Positions 27,640-36,671 are shown, numbered from the stretch's first letter. The stretch: DNA of 64,000 nt from Neptunomonas marina (GCF_004005935.1 NZ_SACQ01000003.1:124001-188000), one strand, 5' to 3'. Made by a program: numbers and translations. Notes: generated by a model from the sequence alone, not told the origin.

Positions 27640-29250
27640 TTAGCGCTCAGGCACCAATGCTCCATCAGCTTCAGTTTCGATCTCGCGAGCCTCTTCAGCC
27701 ACTGACGACTGGCACGGATTCACCTCCTCCTGAAGGGAGCGCAATAAACCGTAGGTCGCCATGATCGCGATGACCGAGAAGGGTAACGCCGCCACGATAG
27801 ACGCTGTTTGTAGCGCTTTGAGGCCGCCGGCGTATAGCAGCACCGCGGCTACCGCACCAATCGCTAGCCCCCAGAACACACGCAGTCTCGCAGGTGGGTG
27901 TTCATTACCGACAGAGATCAATGTACAGATAACCAATGTTGCCGAATCTGCAGACGTCACAAAGTAGGTCACTAGCATGACGGTACAGATCGCTGCCAAC
28001 ACCATGGTTAGCCACTCATTGGCCACCATCAGCTCAATCGTTTTGAACAGCGCCATGGTAATGTCGTTATTCACCGCCTCAACAACACCACCTTGGCTAT
28101 GCAACTCCATGAAGATGGCGCTATTTCCAAAGATAGTGATCCAGAAAGTTGAAAGTAGCGTTGGTGCGATCAAGACGCCTAATACAAACTCGCGAACCGT
28201 GCGCCCTTTAGAGATTCGGGCAATGAACATTCCTACAAATGGTGCCCAAGCGATCCACCAACCCCAATAGAAGATGGTCCACCAGCCTTGCCACTGCCCT
28301 TCAGGATCAGGGTCGACCCAAAGGCCAAGTTCAACCGCGTGAAGCAGGTAGTCACCGGTATTCGTGAAAAACGCACCCAGCAGGTATGCCGTTGGGCCAA
28401 AAACAACAAATAGCACCAGAATCAACGCCGTTAGCTGCATATTCAGCTCACTTAGAATACGAATGCCTTTATTCACACCCGTAAGCGCAGACACGGTCGC
28501 AATGATCGAGATAGCAACGATTAATATGACCTGATTGGTCGACGACACCTCAATACCCAGCAGGTAGCTCAGGCCAGCATTCATCTGCTGCGCACCAAGA
28601 CCTAGTGACGTGGCAATACCGAAGACCGTACCAAACACCGCCAATAGATCCGCTATATGCCCAATGGGACCGTAAATGCGTTCACCAAAGATCGGATACA
28701 AGCTCGAGCGGATACTCAGCGGCAGCCCTTTACGGTAAGAGAAATACGCGAGCGCTAAACCAATCACTGAAAATAGCGCCCAACCATGCAAACCCCAATG
28801 GAAAATCGAGATGCGCATAGCAACTTGAGCCGCTTCTTGAGTCAGTTGCTGGCCTTCTGTAATTAGCGGATTACTCTGAAAATGGTAAATAGGTTCCGCA
28901 ATACTCCAAAAGAGAATGCCGATACCAATACCTGCCCCGAACAGCATAGAGAACCACGAGAAATTGCTAAACTCGGGCCGATCATGGTCTTTACCAAGAC
29001 GGATACTGCCGTAGCGGCTAAGAGAGAGCCAAATTGAAAAAAAGAGAAAGCAGCTGATAACGCCCACGTAGTACCAGGCAAGGTCTGAGGCAATGTAATT
29101 TTTTGCTGCACTGTAAAGCCCATTCGCATATTCAGGATCAACGATCGTAAACAGCACAAAGGCTAGGACCAGCAGCCCAGAACCAATCGCCATAATTGGC
29201 GACGTATCGGCAAGCAAGCCCCCTTTCGCGAGCATAGTTTCGTTACGCAT
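27640..29250 (-). CDS. dddT: BCCT-family betaine/DMSP transporter
   Basis: Inner-membrane betaine-choline-carnitine transporter of 536 residues with about 12 hydrophobic helices. The tryptophan-rich signature WTIFYWGWWIAWAPFVGMFI, followed by ARISKGRTVREFVLG, is diagnostic for BCCT carriers, which import quaternary ammonium or sulfonium zwitterions. Its position directly before dddB and dddC, divergent from dddD, makes DMSP the likely substrate. The ATG at 29250 overlaps the end of the usp gene by 8 bases, implying translational coupling; an internal ATG at 29235 is an alternative. Confidence 0.9.
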   Translation of the reverse strand: MRNETMLAKGGLLADTSPIMAIGSGLLVLAFVLFTIVDPEYANGLYSAAKNYIASDLAWYYVGVISCFLFFSIWLSLSRYGSIRLGKDHDRPEFSNFSWFSMLFGAGIGIGILFWSIAEPIYHFQSNPLITEGQQLTQEAAQVAMRISIFHWGLHGWALFSVIGLALAYFSYRKGLPLSIRSSLYPIFGERIYGPIGHIADLLAVFGTVFGIATSLGLGAQQMNAGLSYLLGIEVSSTNQVILIVAISIIATVSALTGVNKGIRILSELNMQLTALILVLFVVFGPTAYLLGAFFTNTGDYLLHAVELGLWVDPDPEGQWQGWWTIFYWGWWIAWAPFVGMFIARISKGRTVREFVLGVLIAPTLLSTFWITIFGNSAIFMELHSQGGVVEAVNNDITMALFKTIELMVANEWLTMVLAAICTVMLVTYFVTSADSATLVICTLISVGNEHPPARLRVFWGLAIGAVAAVLLYAGGLKALQTASIVAALPFSVIAIMATYGLLRSLQEEVNPCQSSVAEEAREIETEADGALVPER

Positions 29251-29701
29251 GCTCTAACCCTCCCTTATCTCGGATGACCAGTACTGAGCAGTCGGCATGA
29301 CGCATTACATGCGCCGCATTCGCGCCAAGTACATAGTCTTTCAGCTCAGGGCGGTGTGAGGACATCACAATAAGGTCCGCATTCACCTCTTTGGCGATAC
29401 GTAATACTTCGCGAGGGACACTACCCTGCCCCACCGCAGCATGGGAGCGGATCCCAGTAGGAACCTGCTGAGTGATCAGCGACTGCAAATGCTGCAAGCC
29501 ATCTTCGCGGATATGAGCGTCAATACCGTCGGGTAGATGCGCCGCAATGGCAGGGATATCTGCATTCGGCACCACAGTAACAACATGGAGATCGGCACTG
29601 TGGTTACGGGCGTATTCGATTGCTTCTGGCAACGAGGCGCGCCACGACGAGTCGTGGGCCAAGTCCACCGGAATGACGATATTCTTGTATTTATTATGCA
29701 T
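29243..29701 (-). CDS. Universal stress protein (UspA family) preceding dddT
   Basis: A 152-residue cytoplasmic UspA-fold protein. It begins MHNKYKNIVIPVDLAHDSSW, has the loop VGQGSVPREVLRIAKEVNADLIVMSSHRPE and ends ANAAHVMRHADCSVLVIRDKG, which contains the ATP-binding-type pattern. The ATG at 29701 gives the canonical N-terminus; the longer reading to 29767 is unlikely. It is the first gene of the minus-strand ddd transcript and overlaps dddT. UspA proteins are encoded beside TRAP and some other solute transporters (TeaD with TeaABC), so a regulatory role on DddT is a reasonable inference. Confidence 0.85.
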   Translation of the reverse strand: MHNKYKNIVIPVDLAHDSSWRASLPEAIEYARNHSADLHVVTVVPNADIPAIAAHLPDGIDAHIREDGLQHLQSLITQQVPTGIRSHAAVGQGSVPREVLRIAKEVNADLIVMSSHRPELKDYVLGANAAHVMRHADCSVLVIRDKGGLEHA

Positions 29702-30004
29702 GATTCGTCTCTTTGCTTGGGGTTCATGATTTTTATTCGAGCCCAATGGCATAAACCACTTCGGCAAACCTGTTGATGAAGTGATTTCACGGCCATTGTT
29801 ATGAAATACCCCCGGCCGTGAAAAGAAAAAAAAAGAACCCCTAAGACCTAATTTTTTTTATAGCTAAAAATCATAACCACTAATAAACCATAAGAAATAT
29901 CTAATATTTACCGAGCTTTAGCTGTAATTCGGCGCAAACCCCAAAACAAGCCATAAAAAAAATGACGCCTTAGGCTAATTTTTTATTGCTGGTTCAAAAA
30001 AAAA
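29702..30004. promoter_or_regulatory. Divergent ddd intergenic region, AT-rich part
   Basis: AT-rich spacer upstream of usp-dddT. At 29955-29984 it holds an imperfect inverted repeat (A-run, GCC, TTA, GGC, T-run), which could be a regulator site or a weak terminator reading in either direction. Promoters for usp-dddTBC are expected here, but I cannot place -35/-10 boxes confidently. Confidence 0.45.
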
Positions 30005-30180
30005 TTCGTTCATACCATCTCCGGACCAGTCACCTCTACCGCAACGGCATTCAATCCTATCGGGAGCCAGACCGATGCAGGGTGCTGCGAACAGCGTTTA
30101 GCACAGACCGAGCGTCTGCTTAGCGAATGACAACTGCGCGTCCACCACCATCTGCTATCGGATTGGACGCTTTTTTTGAC
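30005..30180 (+). ncRNA. Structured leader ending in an intrinsic terminator, upstream of dddD
   Basis: A block much richer in GC than the AT-rich sequence before it. It can fold into ATCGG/CCGAT (30059-30063 with 30072-30076) and GCTG-CGAA-CAGC (30084-30095), the latter competing with GTGCT/AGCAC (30082-30086 with 30100-30104). It ends in GCGTCCA/TGGACGC (30138-30144 with 30164-30170) followed by seven T residues, 17 bases before the dddD ATG. Such an arrangement suggests transcription attenuation of dddD, or a separate short RNA. I do not recognise a known riboswitch class. Confidence 0.45.
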
Positions 30181-30193
30181 AGGATAAATCGAG

Positions 30194-32707
30194 ATGAATA
30201 ATAACAATCAACTACCTCTGAAAGACGTCCGTGTAGTCGATTTTGGCCAGCAGATTGCCGGTCCCGCGGTTGCGATGACACTCGCAGATTTAGGGGCAAC
30301 GGTAGTGCATATCGATCCGCCAGAGGGCCCAATGTGGGACCATCCTGCCAATGCAGTGCTGCAGCGAAACAAGCATTGCTTACGGCTCGACTTAAAAACA
30401 GCAGCCGGACTGAATCAGGCGCTCAGCCTGATTGCCGAAGCCGATATCGTCATTGAGAGCTTCCGCCCGGGCGTAATGCAACGCCTGGGTATCGATTTTG
30501 AGCAACTACGCCAAAACCGCCCAGAGTTGATTACGCTTTCGGTACCCGGTTTTGCCAGCAATGACGAGCTGCGCCGCGAGTGGAAAGCAACCGAAGCGAT
30601 TGTTGCAGCCACCTCTGGGGCCTTCACTGATATGGGCTTTAACCGTGTACTAATGGGCATAGAGCCAAGCTTCTCACCGCTGCCGCTCGGTTCCTCTTAC
30701 GCCACCTCCCTTGCTGCAAGTTCAGTGGTACTCGCACTGCTAGAGCGTGAAAAGACGGGCCGCGGTGATAGCATTGAAGTGCCTGTGACAGCCGCGCTGA
30801 TGGAGGGTTTATCCTATAACTCCTATGTGGTCGAAGGTCTGCCTGAGCGCTACAAAACCATGCGTGAGCATGAGATTGAGTATCGCAAAACCAACAACAT
30901 CAAAATGAATCTGACCTACGCAGATCTTCAAGAGTACCTAGATCCCTTCTACCGCACTTATGAGTGCGCCGACGGCCGCAAGTTTTACTGTGTTTGCCCA
31001 TCGCACCGCAACCACGCTAAGCGCGCCCTGATAGCACTCGGCATCTATGATGAGTTGATCGCTGAAGGCTTACCGGATGTAAAAGATCTCCACCAACCTA
31101 TCGCTGAGTGGGAAGGTGAAACTTCGATTGGTGTTTACCCACTACCGAAGAAGTGGGCGGATATTATCTCAGCGAAGATGAAACAAGCTTTCCTGACCAA
31201 AACATCCGATGAGTGGGGACGCATCTTTGGCGAGGGCCAGATCCCCGGCGCACCGCACCGCACCACCCAAGAGTGGGTCAACGACGAGCACACCAATACT
31301 GCGGGCCTCATCGTGGAAGTTGATGACCCAGAGTATGGCCTGATGAAACAACCGGGGCCAATCACCTGGTTTGAACACAATGCCGAAGCGATGCTCACGC
31401 CTGCTCCGCGGCGCAATGTCAGCTATGAAGAGGCGCTCGCGACGCTGCAAAACGCTGCCGCGCAAGAGCCGCTATCACGCCCAACGGGTGACAATATTTT
31501 ACCTGCCAGCGGCAAAGGTTGGCTTGATGGTTTACGCGTGTTGGATCTCACTAACGTCATTGCTGGCCCCCACTCTGGCGCATTCTTGGGCCGCTTCGGT
31601 GCGGAAGTGATCAAGCTTGATCCGGTAACGCCCTTGTATGATCCGCTGATCGGCACGCTTTTCACCTTCCAAACGGATATGGGGAAGAAGAAGGCGCTAG
31701 TGGATATCACCACCGATGACGGGCGCGAGGCGTTTAACCGTCTGGTTCGCTCAGTGGATCTTGTGTTGATCAATGCACCTGATCGTCAAATGAAGCCACT
31801 CGGTTTAGATCACGACAGCTTGCAAGCGGTGAACCCGGGTGTGCTTTTCTGCCGCCTTGACTGCCTCGGTGGTCCGCGCCCAGGCCCGAAAACAAACTAC
31901 ATCGGTTACGACGATATCATTCAGGCCAACAGCGGCATCATGAGCCGGTTCGGCGGTCCAGATACACCAGAAGAGCACGCGCACTTAGGAACACTGGATG
32001 TAAACTGTGGCTTCGCGGCAGGGCTTGGCATGGCGTTAGCGATCTACCACAAGCACAAAACGGGCATTGTATCGCGTACTCGTACATCCTTGTCGGCGGT
32101 TACTAACCTTGCGCAAGTGCCGTTCGCATTTGATTATGAGGGGCGCGCACCCTTTAACGAAGCCTCTGGCCGCGAAGCATTGGGCAACCATGAGCTGTCC
32201 TATTTTTACCAGACAGCAGACGGCTGGATCTTCCTAGACTCCAATACCCAAGAACTGCCTAAACTGGCGGCTATTGAGGGGTTGGCCGGTGTCGAGAGCA
32301 CCAGCGATGTTCGCAGTTTCCTAACGGAAGCCTTTGCCCAAGCATCCACTGACTACTGGATCGACGTACTGCACAGTGCTGATATCGCCGCAGCAACGCC
32401 GCTATCGATCGAGACACTGCGTGAGCAGTACAGCCGAATCGCCGATGGTTCGCCGGGTATCGATAAGGGCAGCTATGCGTTCTCGATCTACCCTGACCAC
32501 CCAAGCGGCCACTGCCTAACACAGATCGACCACTACTCGATCCGTCCGACGGAAGCGCGCATTAAAGCAGTCGCTCCAACTGAGCGCTTTGGCCACTCAA
32601 CTCGCGAGGTCCTGCGTGAGGTGGGCTACTCAGATAACGAGATCGACGACATGATCGAGCGCAAGATTGCCGGCCTTGGTTGGGGCAAGGAGTTCTTACC
32701 GAGTTAA
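30194..32707 (+). CDS. dddD: DMSP acyl-CoA transferase/lyase DddD
   Basis: Class III CoA-transferase of 837 residues with two fused CaiB/BaiF domains (about 8-410 and 440-830), the architecture specific to DddD. It transfers CoA from acetyl-CoA to DMSP and cleaves the product to dimethyl sulfide and 3-hydroxypropionyl-CoA in the cytoplasm. The second domain carries Asp602 in HLGTLDVNCG, the position that I recall as the covalent catalytic Asp in Marinomonas DddD. The first domain has SFRPGVMQRLG and the second VIAGPHSGAFLGRFGAEVIK. It is divergent from usp-dddT-dddB-dddC, and a terminator follows. Confidence 0.93.
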   Translation: MNNNNQLPLKDVRVVDFGQQIAGPAVAMTLADLGATVVHIDPPEGPMWDHPANAVLQRNKHCLRLDLKTAAGLNQALSLIAEADIVIESFRPGVMQRLGIDFEQLRQNRPELITLSVPGFASNDELRREWKATEAIVAATSGAFTDMGFNRVLMGIEPSFSPLPLGSSYATSLAASSVVLALLEREKTGRGDSIEVPVTAALMEGLSYNSYVVEGLPERYKTMREHEIEYRKTNNIKMNLTYADLQEYLDPFYRTYECADGRKFYCVCPSHRNHAKRALIALGIYDELIAEGLPDVKDLHQPIAEWEGETSIGVYPLPKKWADIISAKMKQAFLTKTSDEWGRIFGEGQIPGAPHRTTQEWVNDEHTNTAGLIVEVDDPEYGLMKQPGPITWFEHNAEAMLTPAPRRNVSYEEALATLQNAAAQEPLSRPTGDNILPASGKGWLDGLRVLDLTNVIAGPHSGAFLGRFGAEVIKLDPVTPLYDPLIGTLFTFQTDMGKKKALVDITTDDGREAFNRLVRSVDLVLINAPDRQMKPLGLDHDSLQAVNPGVLFCRLDCLGGPRPGPKTNYIGYDDIIQANSGIMSRFGGPDTPEEHAHLGTLDVNCGFAAGLGMALAIYHKHKTGIVSRTRTSLSAVTNLAQVPFAFDYEGRAPFNEASGREALGNHELSYFYQTADGWIFLDSNTQELPKLAAIEGLAGVESTSDVRSFLTEAFAQASTDYWIDVLHSADIAAATPLSIETLREQYSRIADGSPGIDKGSYAFSIYPDHPSGHCLTQIDHYSIRPTEARIKAVAPTERFGHSTREVLREVGYSDNEIDDMIERKIAGLGWGKEFLPS

Positions 32708-32715
32708 TCACCCTT

Positions 32716-32750
32716 TGCAGGTGTATGTATCAATATGCACCTGCACTTTT
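32716..32750 (+). terminator. Terminator of dddD
   Basis: Eight-base-pair stem TGCAGGTG / CACCTGCA with a 14-base loop, followed by CTTTTA, starting 9 bases after the dddD stop codon. Confidence 0.75.
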
Positions 32751-32889
32751 ATCCCGCACGCTCTCCTACTAGAAGCCCCCGCAGCCAATATACTTCAACC
32801 AACGGTTGAAACCGTTCCACCCGGTCATGCCCTACACGCACCACCTGCCCTTGGCTTACCCTAGCGAAACAATAGGGAGCCCTTAAACT

Positions 32890-33564
32890 ATGAATGTATT
32901 AATTGTTTACTGGCATCCGGAACCGGCAAGCTTTAACGCAGCCATGTTGCGCACTGCGCAAAAAACACTGTTAGCACAGGGGCACGATGTTCAAACATCT
33001 GACCTTGGCGCACAATCGTTTAACCCGGTTTCCGGCCGCCATAATTTTACACTTGCGGCCAACGCTGAATACTTTAAGCAGCAGCACGAGGAGCAACATG
33101 CTGTTGAACAGCACTGCTTTTCAGACGACGTTGCCGCCGAGCTTGAGAAGCTCGCTTGGTGTGATCTGCTACTGTTCCAGTTTCCGCTGTGCTGGTTCGC
33201 GATGCCGGCGATGGTGAAAGGCTGGATCGACCGTATCTTTGTGTACCAGCAAACCTACTGCCAAGAAGCTCGTTATGAGTGTGGCCGCTTTACCGATAAG
33301 CAAGCATTGCTCGCAGTCACCACAGGCGACCCTAAGTGTATGTATGAGCCAGATGGCGCACATGGCGATATGCTGGGCGTTCTTAAGCCGATTCACCGCG
33401 GTGTCTTAGCGATGACGGGATTTCAGGTCTTACCACCGTTTATCGCCTATGAGCCTGCGGAACTTAGCGAGCAAGAACGCATCGTATTGCTAGATCAATA
33501 TCAGTCGCGTTTAGAGAATATAACTCGCGATACGCCGCTGAGTATTCCACCGTTTAAAAACTAA
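32890..33564 (+). CDS. Flavodoxin-fold NAD(P)H:quinone oxidoreductase (MdaB/KefF/YwrO type)
   Basis: A 224-residue FMN or FAD reductase. The N-terminus MNVLIVYWHPEPASFNAAML is the flavin phosphate loop, and the core signature LLLFQFPLCWFAMPAMVKGW with IDRIFVYQQTY is that of two-electron quinone reductases. It is 11 bases upstream of the GST gene and clearly in one operon with it, preceded by an AGGGAGC ribosome-binding site. Pairing with a glutathione transferase suggests electrophile detoxification. A link to DMSP breakdown is inferred from adjacency only. Confidence 0.87.
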   Translation: MNVLIVYWHPEPASFNAAMLRTAQKTLLAQGHDVQTSDLGAQSFNPVSGRHNFTLAANAEYFKQQHEEQHAVEQHCFSDDVAAELEKLAWCDLLLFQFPLCWFAMPAMVKGWIDRIFVYQQTYCQEARYECGRFTDKQALLAVTTGDPKCMYEPDGAHGDMLGVLKPIHRGVLAMTGFQVLPPFIAYEPAELSEQERIVLLDQYQSRLENITRDTPLSIPPFKN

Positions 33565-33574
33565 GGAGACACCC

Positions 33575-34411
33575 ATGACAACATCCTACACCCCACCAAA
33601 AGTATGGACGTGGGACAGCTCCAACGGGGGCGAATTTGCCAGCATAAACCGCCCTATCGCAGGCCCTACCCACGACAAAGCATTACCGACAGGCGAGCAC
33701 CCATTTCAGCTGTACTCGTTAGCCACACCCAATGGTGTCAAAGTCACCGTCATGCTTGAAGAGTTGCTGGCGCTTGGCCACAGCGGTGCCGAATATGATG
33801 CTTGGCTCATCCGCATCAATGAGGGCGATCAGTTCTCGAGTGGCTTTGTGGATGTGAACCCAAATTCGAAAATCCCGGCGCTTTTAGACCGTAGCGCTGA
33901 CGAACCCGTACGTGTTTTTGAATCGGGGTCTATCTTACTCTATCTTGCGGAAAAATTTGGCGAACTACTGCCAAAAGAGCCAGCAGCGAAAGCTGAGGTG
34001 ATGAACTGGCTATTCTGGCAGATGGGCTCAGCACCTTATTTAGGGGGCGGCTTTGGCCACTTCTACGCATATGCGCCAGAAAAGTTTGAATACCCTATCA
34101 ACCGCTTCACCATGGAAACCAAGCGCCAACTAGACGTTCTAGAGCGTCAGTTAGCAGATCATGCCTATATTGCTGGTGACGAATACAGCATCGCTGATAT
34201 CGCGATCTGGCCATGGTATGGCGTTTTGGTGCAGGGCAAACTCTATGGCGCCGCAGAGTTCCTATCCGTTAGCGATTACCCCAACGTGATCGCGTGGGCT
34301 GAGCGGATTGCTCAACGCCCTGCGGTACAACGCGGCCGCCGTGTTAACCGTGTCTGGGGCGATGAGTCGGAGCAGCTGGCTGAGCGCCACAGCGCCAACG
34401 ATCTGGACTAA
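33575..34411 (+). CDS. yghU: Glutathione transferase, YghU type
   Basis: A 278-residue glutathione transferase nearly collinear with E. coli YghU, a Nu-class enzyme with disulfide-bond reductase and peroxidase activity. It opens TSYTPPKVWTWDSSNGGEFA and has ATPNGVKVTVMLEELLALG, the glutathione-binding VNPNSKIPAL and VFESGSILLYLAEKFG, and the C-terminal helical domain NRFTMETKRQLDVLERQL. A strong AAGGAGA site precedes the ATG. It is the second gene of the operon with the quinone reductase; the LysR gene follows 72 bases later in the same direction. Confidence 0.93.
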   Translation: MTTSYTPPKVWTWDSSNGGEFASINRPIAGPTHDKALPTGEHPFQLYSLATPNGVKVTVMLEELLALGHSGAEYDAWLIRINEGDQFSSGFVDVNPNSKIPALLDRSADEPVRVFESGSILLYLAEKFGELLPKEPAAKAEVMNWLFWQMGSAPYLGGGFGHFYAYAPEKFEYPINRFTMETKRQLDVLERQLADHAYIAGDEYSIADIAIWPWYGVLVQGKLYGAAEFLSVSDYPNVIAWAERIAQRPAVQRGRRVNRVWGDESEQLAERHSANDLD

Positions 34412-34483
34412 ACTTAACATAGACAGCTGCCCGAACACCGGGCAGCAACCACCCATACGAGATAAAGGGGCCTATCGCGCTCA

Positions 34484-35410
34484 ATGATTCCAAACCAGTT
34501 ACCCGTTTTTATAGCCGTAGTAAAAAACGGCAACTTCTCAGAAGCGGCTCGCCAGCTTGGTGTTTCATCCGCAGCCGTGAGTAAAGCGGTTGCGCAGCTT
34601 GAAAAGAACCTCGGCTTACGTCTGTTTCATCGCACAACCCATTCACTCACACTCACAGAAGATGGCCACGATCTATTCCGGCGCACCGGCCAACTGGTGG
34701 ATCAACTTGAAGATCAGATCCGCCTCAGTACCGATAAGCAAAAAGCGCCGCATGGCCGCTTAAAGGTCAACCTGCCGGATAGCTTTGGACGCATGGTGGT
34801 GCTCCCACTGATCCCATCTTTTATCGAAAAGTACCCCGATATCGAGATCGACCTGCGCTTTGATGACCGCATCGGTGATCTTGTAAAAGAGGGCGCGGAT
34901 GTGGGCATTGGTGTCATGTTGAACCAAGATAGCCGCCTGATCGCTCGGGAGTTTTACAAAGTCCAACCCATTTTGGTTGCAAACCGTTGCTACGTTGATA
35001 AGTACGGGATGCCAAAAACCCCATCTGAGCTTGTCGAACACAACTGTATTGCTTACCGCTCTTCCACCACTGGGCGCAAGAAAACATGGAACTTCCGTGT
35101 TGATGGTGAGCTGCTGCAAATAGAGCCAGAAGGCAACCTGATCGTTAACAACCTATCAGCTGCCGTCAAAGCGGTTGAGATGGGGGTTGGTATTGCCGCA
35201 GTGAGTATCGGGCATGCAAAAAACTACATTGAGCAGGGCTGTTTTTATCGTATTTTGCGCGAGTACGAAGCCGACCCAATCCCAGTGATGATCTACTACT
35301 CATCGCGCAACTACCTACCTGCAAAAACACGCCTATTTATTGATCATATGCTCGACCATTTCCATGATGAGCGAGAGATCAATATGGACGATATGATCCA
35401 CGAAATTTAA
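34484..35410 (+). CDS. LysR-family regulator downstream of yghU
   Basis: LysR-type protein of 308 residues: helix-turn-helix NGNFSEAARQLGVSSAAVSK (with AVAQLEKNLGLRLFHRTTHS) and an effector domain from about residue 90 (GRLKVNLPDSFGRMVVLPLI). It resembles the CrgA/DsdC-like large subgroup. It lies collinear with the quinone reductase/GST genes and may control them. A second, less likely option is regulation of dddD. Confidence 0.87.
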   Translation: MIPNQLPVFIAVVKNGNFSEAARQLGVSSAAVSKAVAQLEKNLGLRLFHRTTHSLTLTEDGHDLFRRTGQLVDQLEDQIRLSTDKQKAPHGRLKVNLPDSFGRMVVLPLIPSFIEKYPDIEIDLRFDDRIGDLVKEGADVGIGVMLNQDSRLIAREFYKVQPILVANRCYVDKYGMPKTPSELVEHNCIAYRSSTTGRKKTWNFRVDGELLQIEPEGNLIVNNLSAAVKAVEMGVGIAAVSIGHAKNYIEQGCFYRILREYEADPIPVMIYYSSRNYLPAKTRLFIDHMLDHFHDEREINMDDMIHEI

Positions 35411-35415
35411 CTACA

Positions 35416-35436
35416 AAGGCTCCTTATGGGAGCCTT
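35416..35436. terminator. Hairpin between convergent LysR and MDR genes
   Basis: Eight-base-pair stem AAGGCTCC / GGAGCCTT with a TTATG loop between convergent stop codons at 35410 and 35442. T-runs are short on both sides, so termination would be moderate. Confidence 0.55.
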
Positions 35437-35441
35437 ATCAC

Positions 35442-36536
35442 TTAGGGTGTCAGTACCAGTTTGCCAACGTACTTCTTCTCCAGAAACACCGCTTGAGCTT
35501 GCTGGATATCAGCCAGATCAAAACGTGCTGCAACCTGAGGTTTAATCTCACCGGCTTCGATATAACGAATCAGATTGGCAAACACCTGCCGCGGCTGCCA
35601 TGTGGAGCCGAACAGGCTCAGATCCTTCAAATACAGAGTGCGTACATCCAGCTCGACAATCGGCCCGGCAATTGCGCCCGATGCCACATAGCGCCCACCG
35701 CGCTGCAATACATCCAGCAGTTGTGGCCACTGGCCACCCGCCACAAGATCCACCACTACACTGACCGACTCTGAATCAAGCGCCTGCGCTAACGGTGCAT
35801 CACGGGCGATCACCTCATCAGCGCCTAACGCTTCAACTTGGGCTTTTTTCTCAGCGCCACATATCGCGATCACATAAGCACCGCGGCGCTTAGCCAATTG
35901 CACAGCTGCCGAGCCAACTCCGCCGGACGCACCTGTGATTAACACCCTATCATTGGCATCAACCACTGCTTTTTCGAGCATTCCTTCTGCTGTCGAGTAC
36001 GCACAAGGAAACGACGCCAGCTGTGCATTGGTAAGGTCGCTCTGGATAGCAAATGCTTCACGTGCAGGCGCCGTCGTGTATTGCGCATACCCACCGTCGC
36101 GCTCTGAACCAAACGTGATGAAAGCGTAGGTTGCTGCATGCTCACAGCTCGGATGCATCGGCCGCACCAGCACCCGCTCACCAATACGAGCCGCATCGAC
36201 ACCCGCACCCACCGCGATAATCTCTCCGCAGCAGTCTGCGCCTTGCACACGGGGAAAGCTCAGTGCCGCACCTGACCATGTGGCATTCCCAGCATCCACA
36301 TCACTAAAGCCCTGAGTGGCACCTGTATCGGTGCCAGACTGCACCGCTTTGGAATACCAGCCGATACGGGTATTGATATCGGTATTGTTGATCGCACTGG
36401 CACCCACCTTGATCAATACCTCGCCAGCTTTGGGCTCTGGTACGGGAAGATCGTGACGGTACTCTAGTTGATCCAGCCCGCCGTGGCCGGTTAACACGAC
36501 CCCACTCATTGTCGTTGGGATGCTATCTGTTGGCAT
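35442..36536 (-). CDS. MDR-family zinc-type alcohol dehydrogenase-like oxidoreductase
   Basis: Medium-chain reductase of 364 residues with a GroES-like domain (EVLIKVGASAINNTDINTRI; FPRVQGADCCGEIIAVG) and a Rossmann domain with ITGASGGVGSAAVQLAKRRG. A region rich in polar residues (about 60-95, WYSKAVQSGTDTGATQGF) is an insertion seen in a subgroup of MDR enzymes. The substrate is not recognisable. It is transcribed divergently from the LysR gene at 36672, which probably controls it. Confidence 0.82.
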   Translation of the reverse strand: MPTDSIPTTMSGVVLTGHGGLDQLEYRHDLPVPEPKAGEVLIKVGASAINNTDINTRIGWYSKAVQSGTDTGATQGFSDVDAGNATWSGAALSFPRVQGADCCGEIIAVGAGVDAARIGERVLVRPMHPSCEHAATYAFITFGSERDGGYAQYTTAPAREAFAIQSDLTNAQLASFPCAYSTAEGMLEKAVVDANDRVLITGASGGVGSAAVQLAKRRGAYVIAICGAEKKAQVEALGADEVIARDAPLAQALDSESVSVVVDLVAGGQWPQLLDVLQRGGRYVASGAIAGPIVELDVRTLYLKDLSLFGSTWQPRQVFANLIRYIEAGEIKPQVAARFDLADIQQAQAVFLEKKYVGKLVLTP

Positions 36537-36671
36537 GATTAGCGCCTCTTCTCGCTGTTATTGTGCAACATCAGGTTAGGCTAACGGCTTGCTCATAATT
36601 TCGTCAAACGAATATACTTAAGACCATAATTCAGTTTTATTGAACCACAAACTATGCTGATAGGGCCGCTT

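Noticed and set aside
30010-30207. Minus-strand 65-codon frame overlapping the dddD leader and start codon
   Set aside because: It runs through the terminator stem and the dddD start and has no ribosome-binding site; the end (WLPIGLNAVAVEVTGPEMV) is mildly protein-like, so a decayed remnant is possible, but not an active gene.
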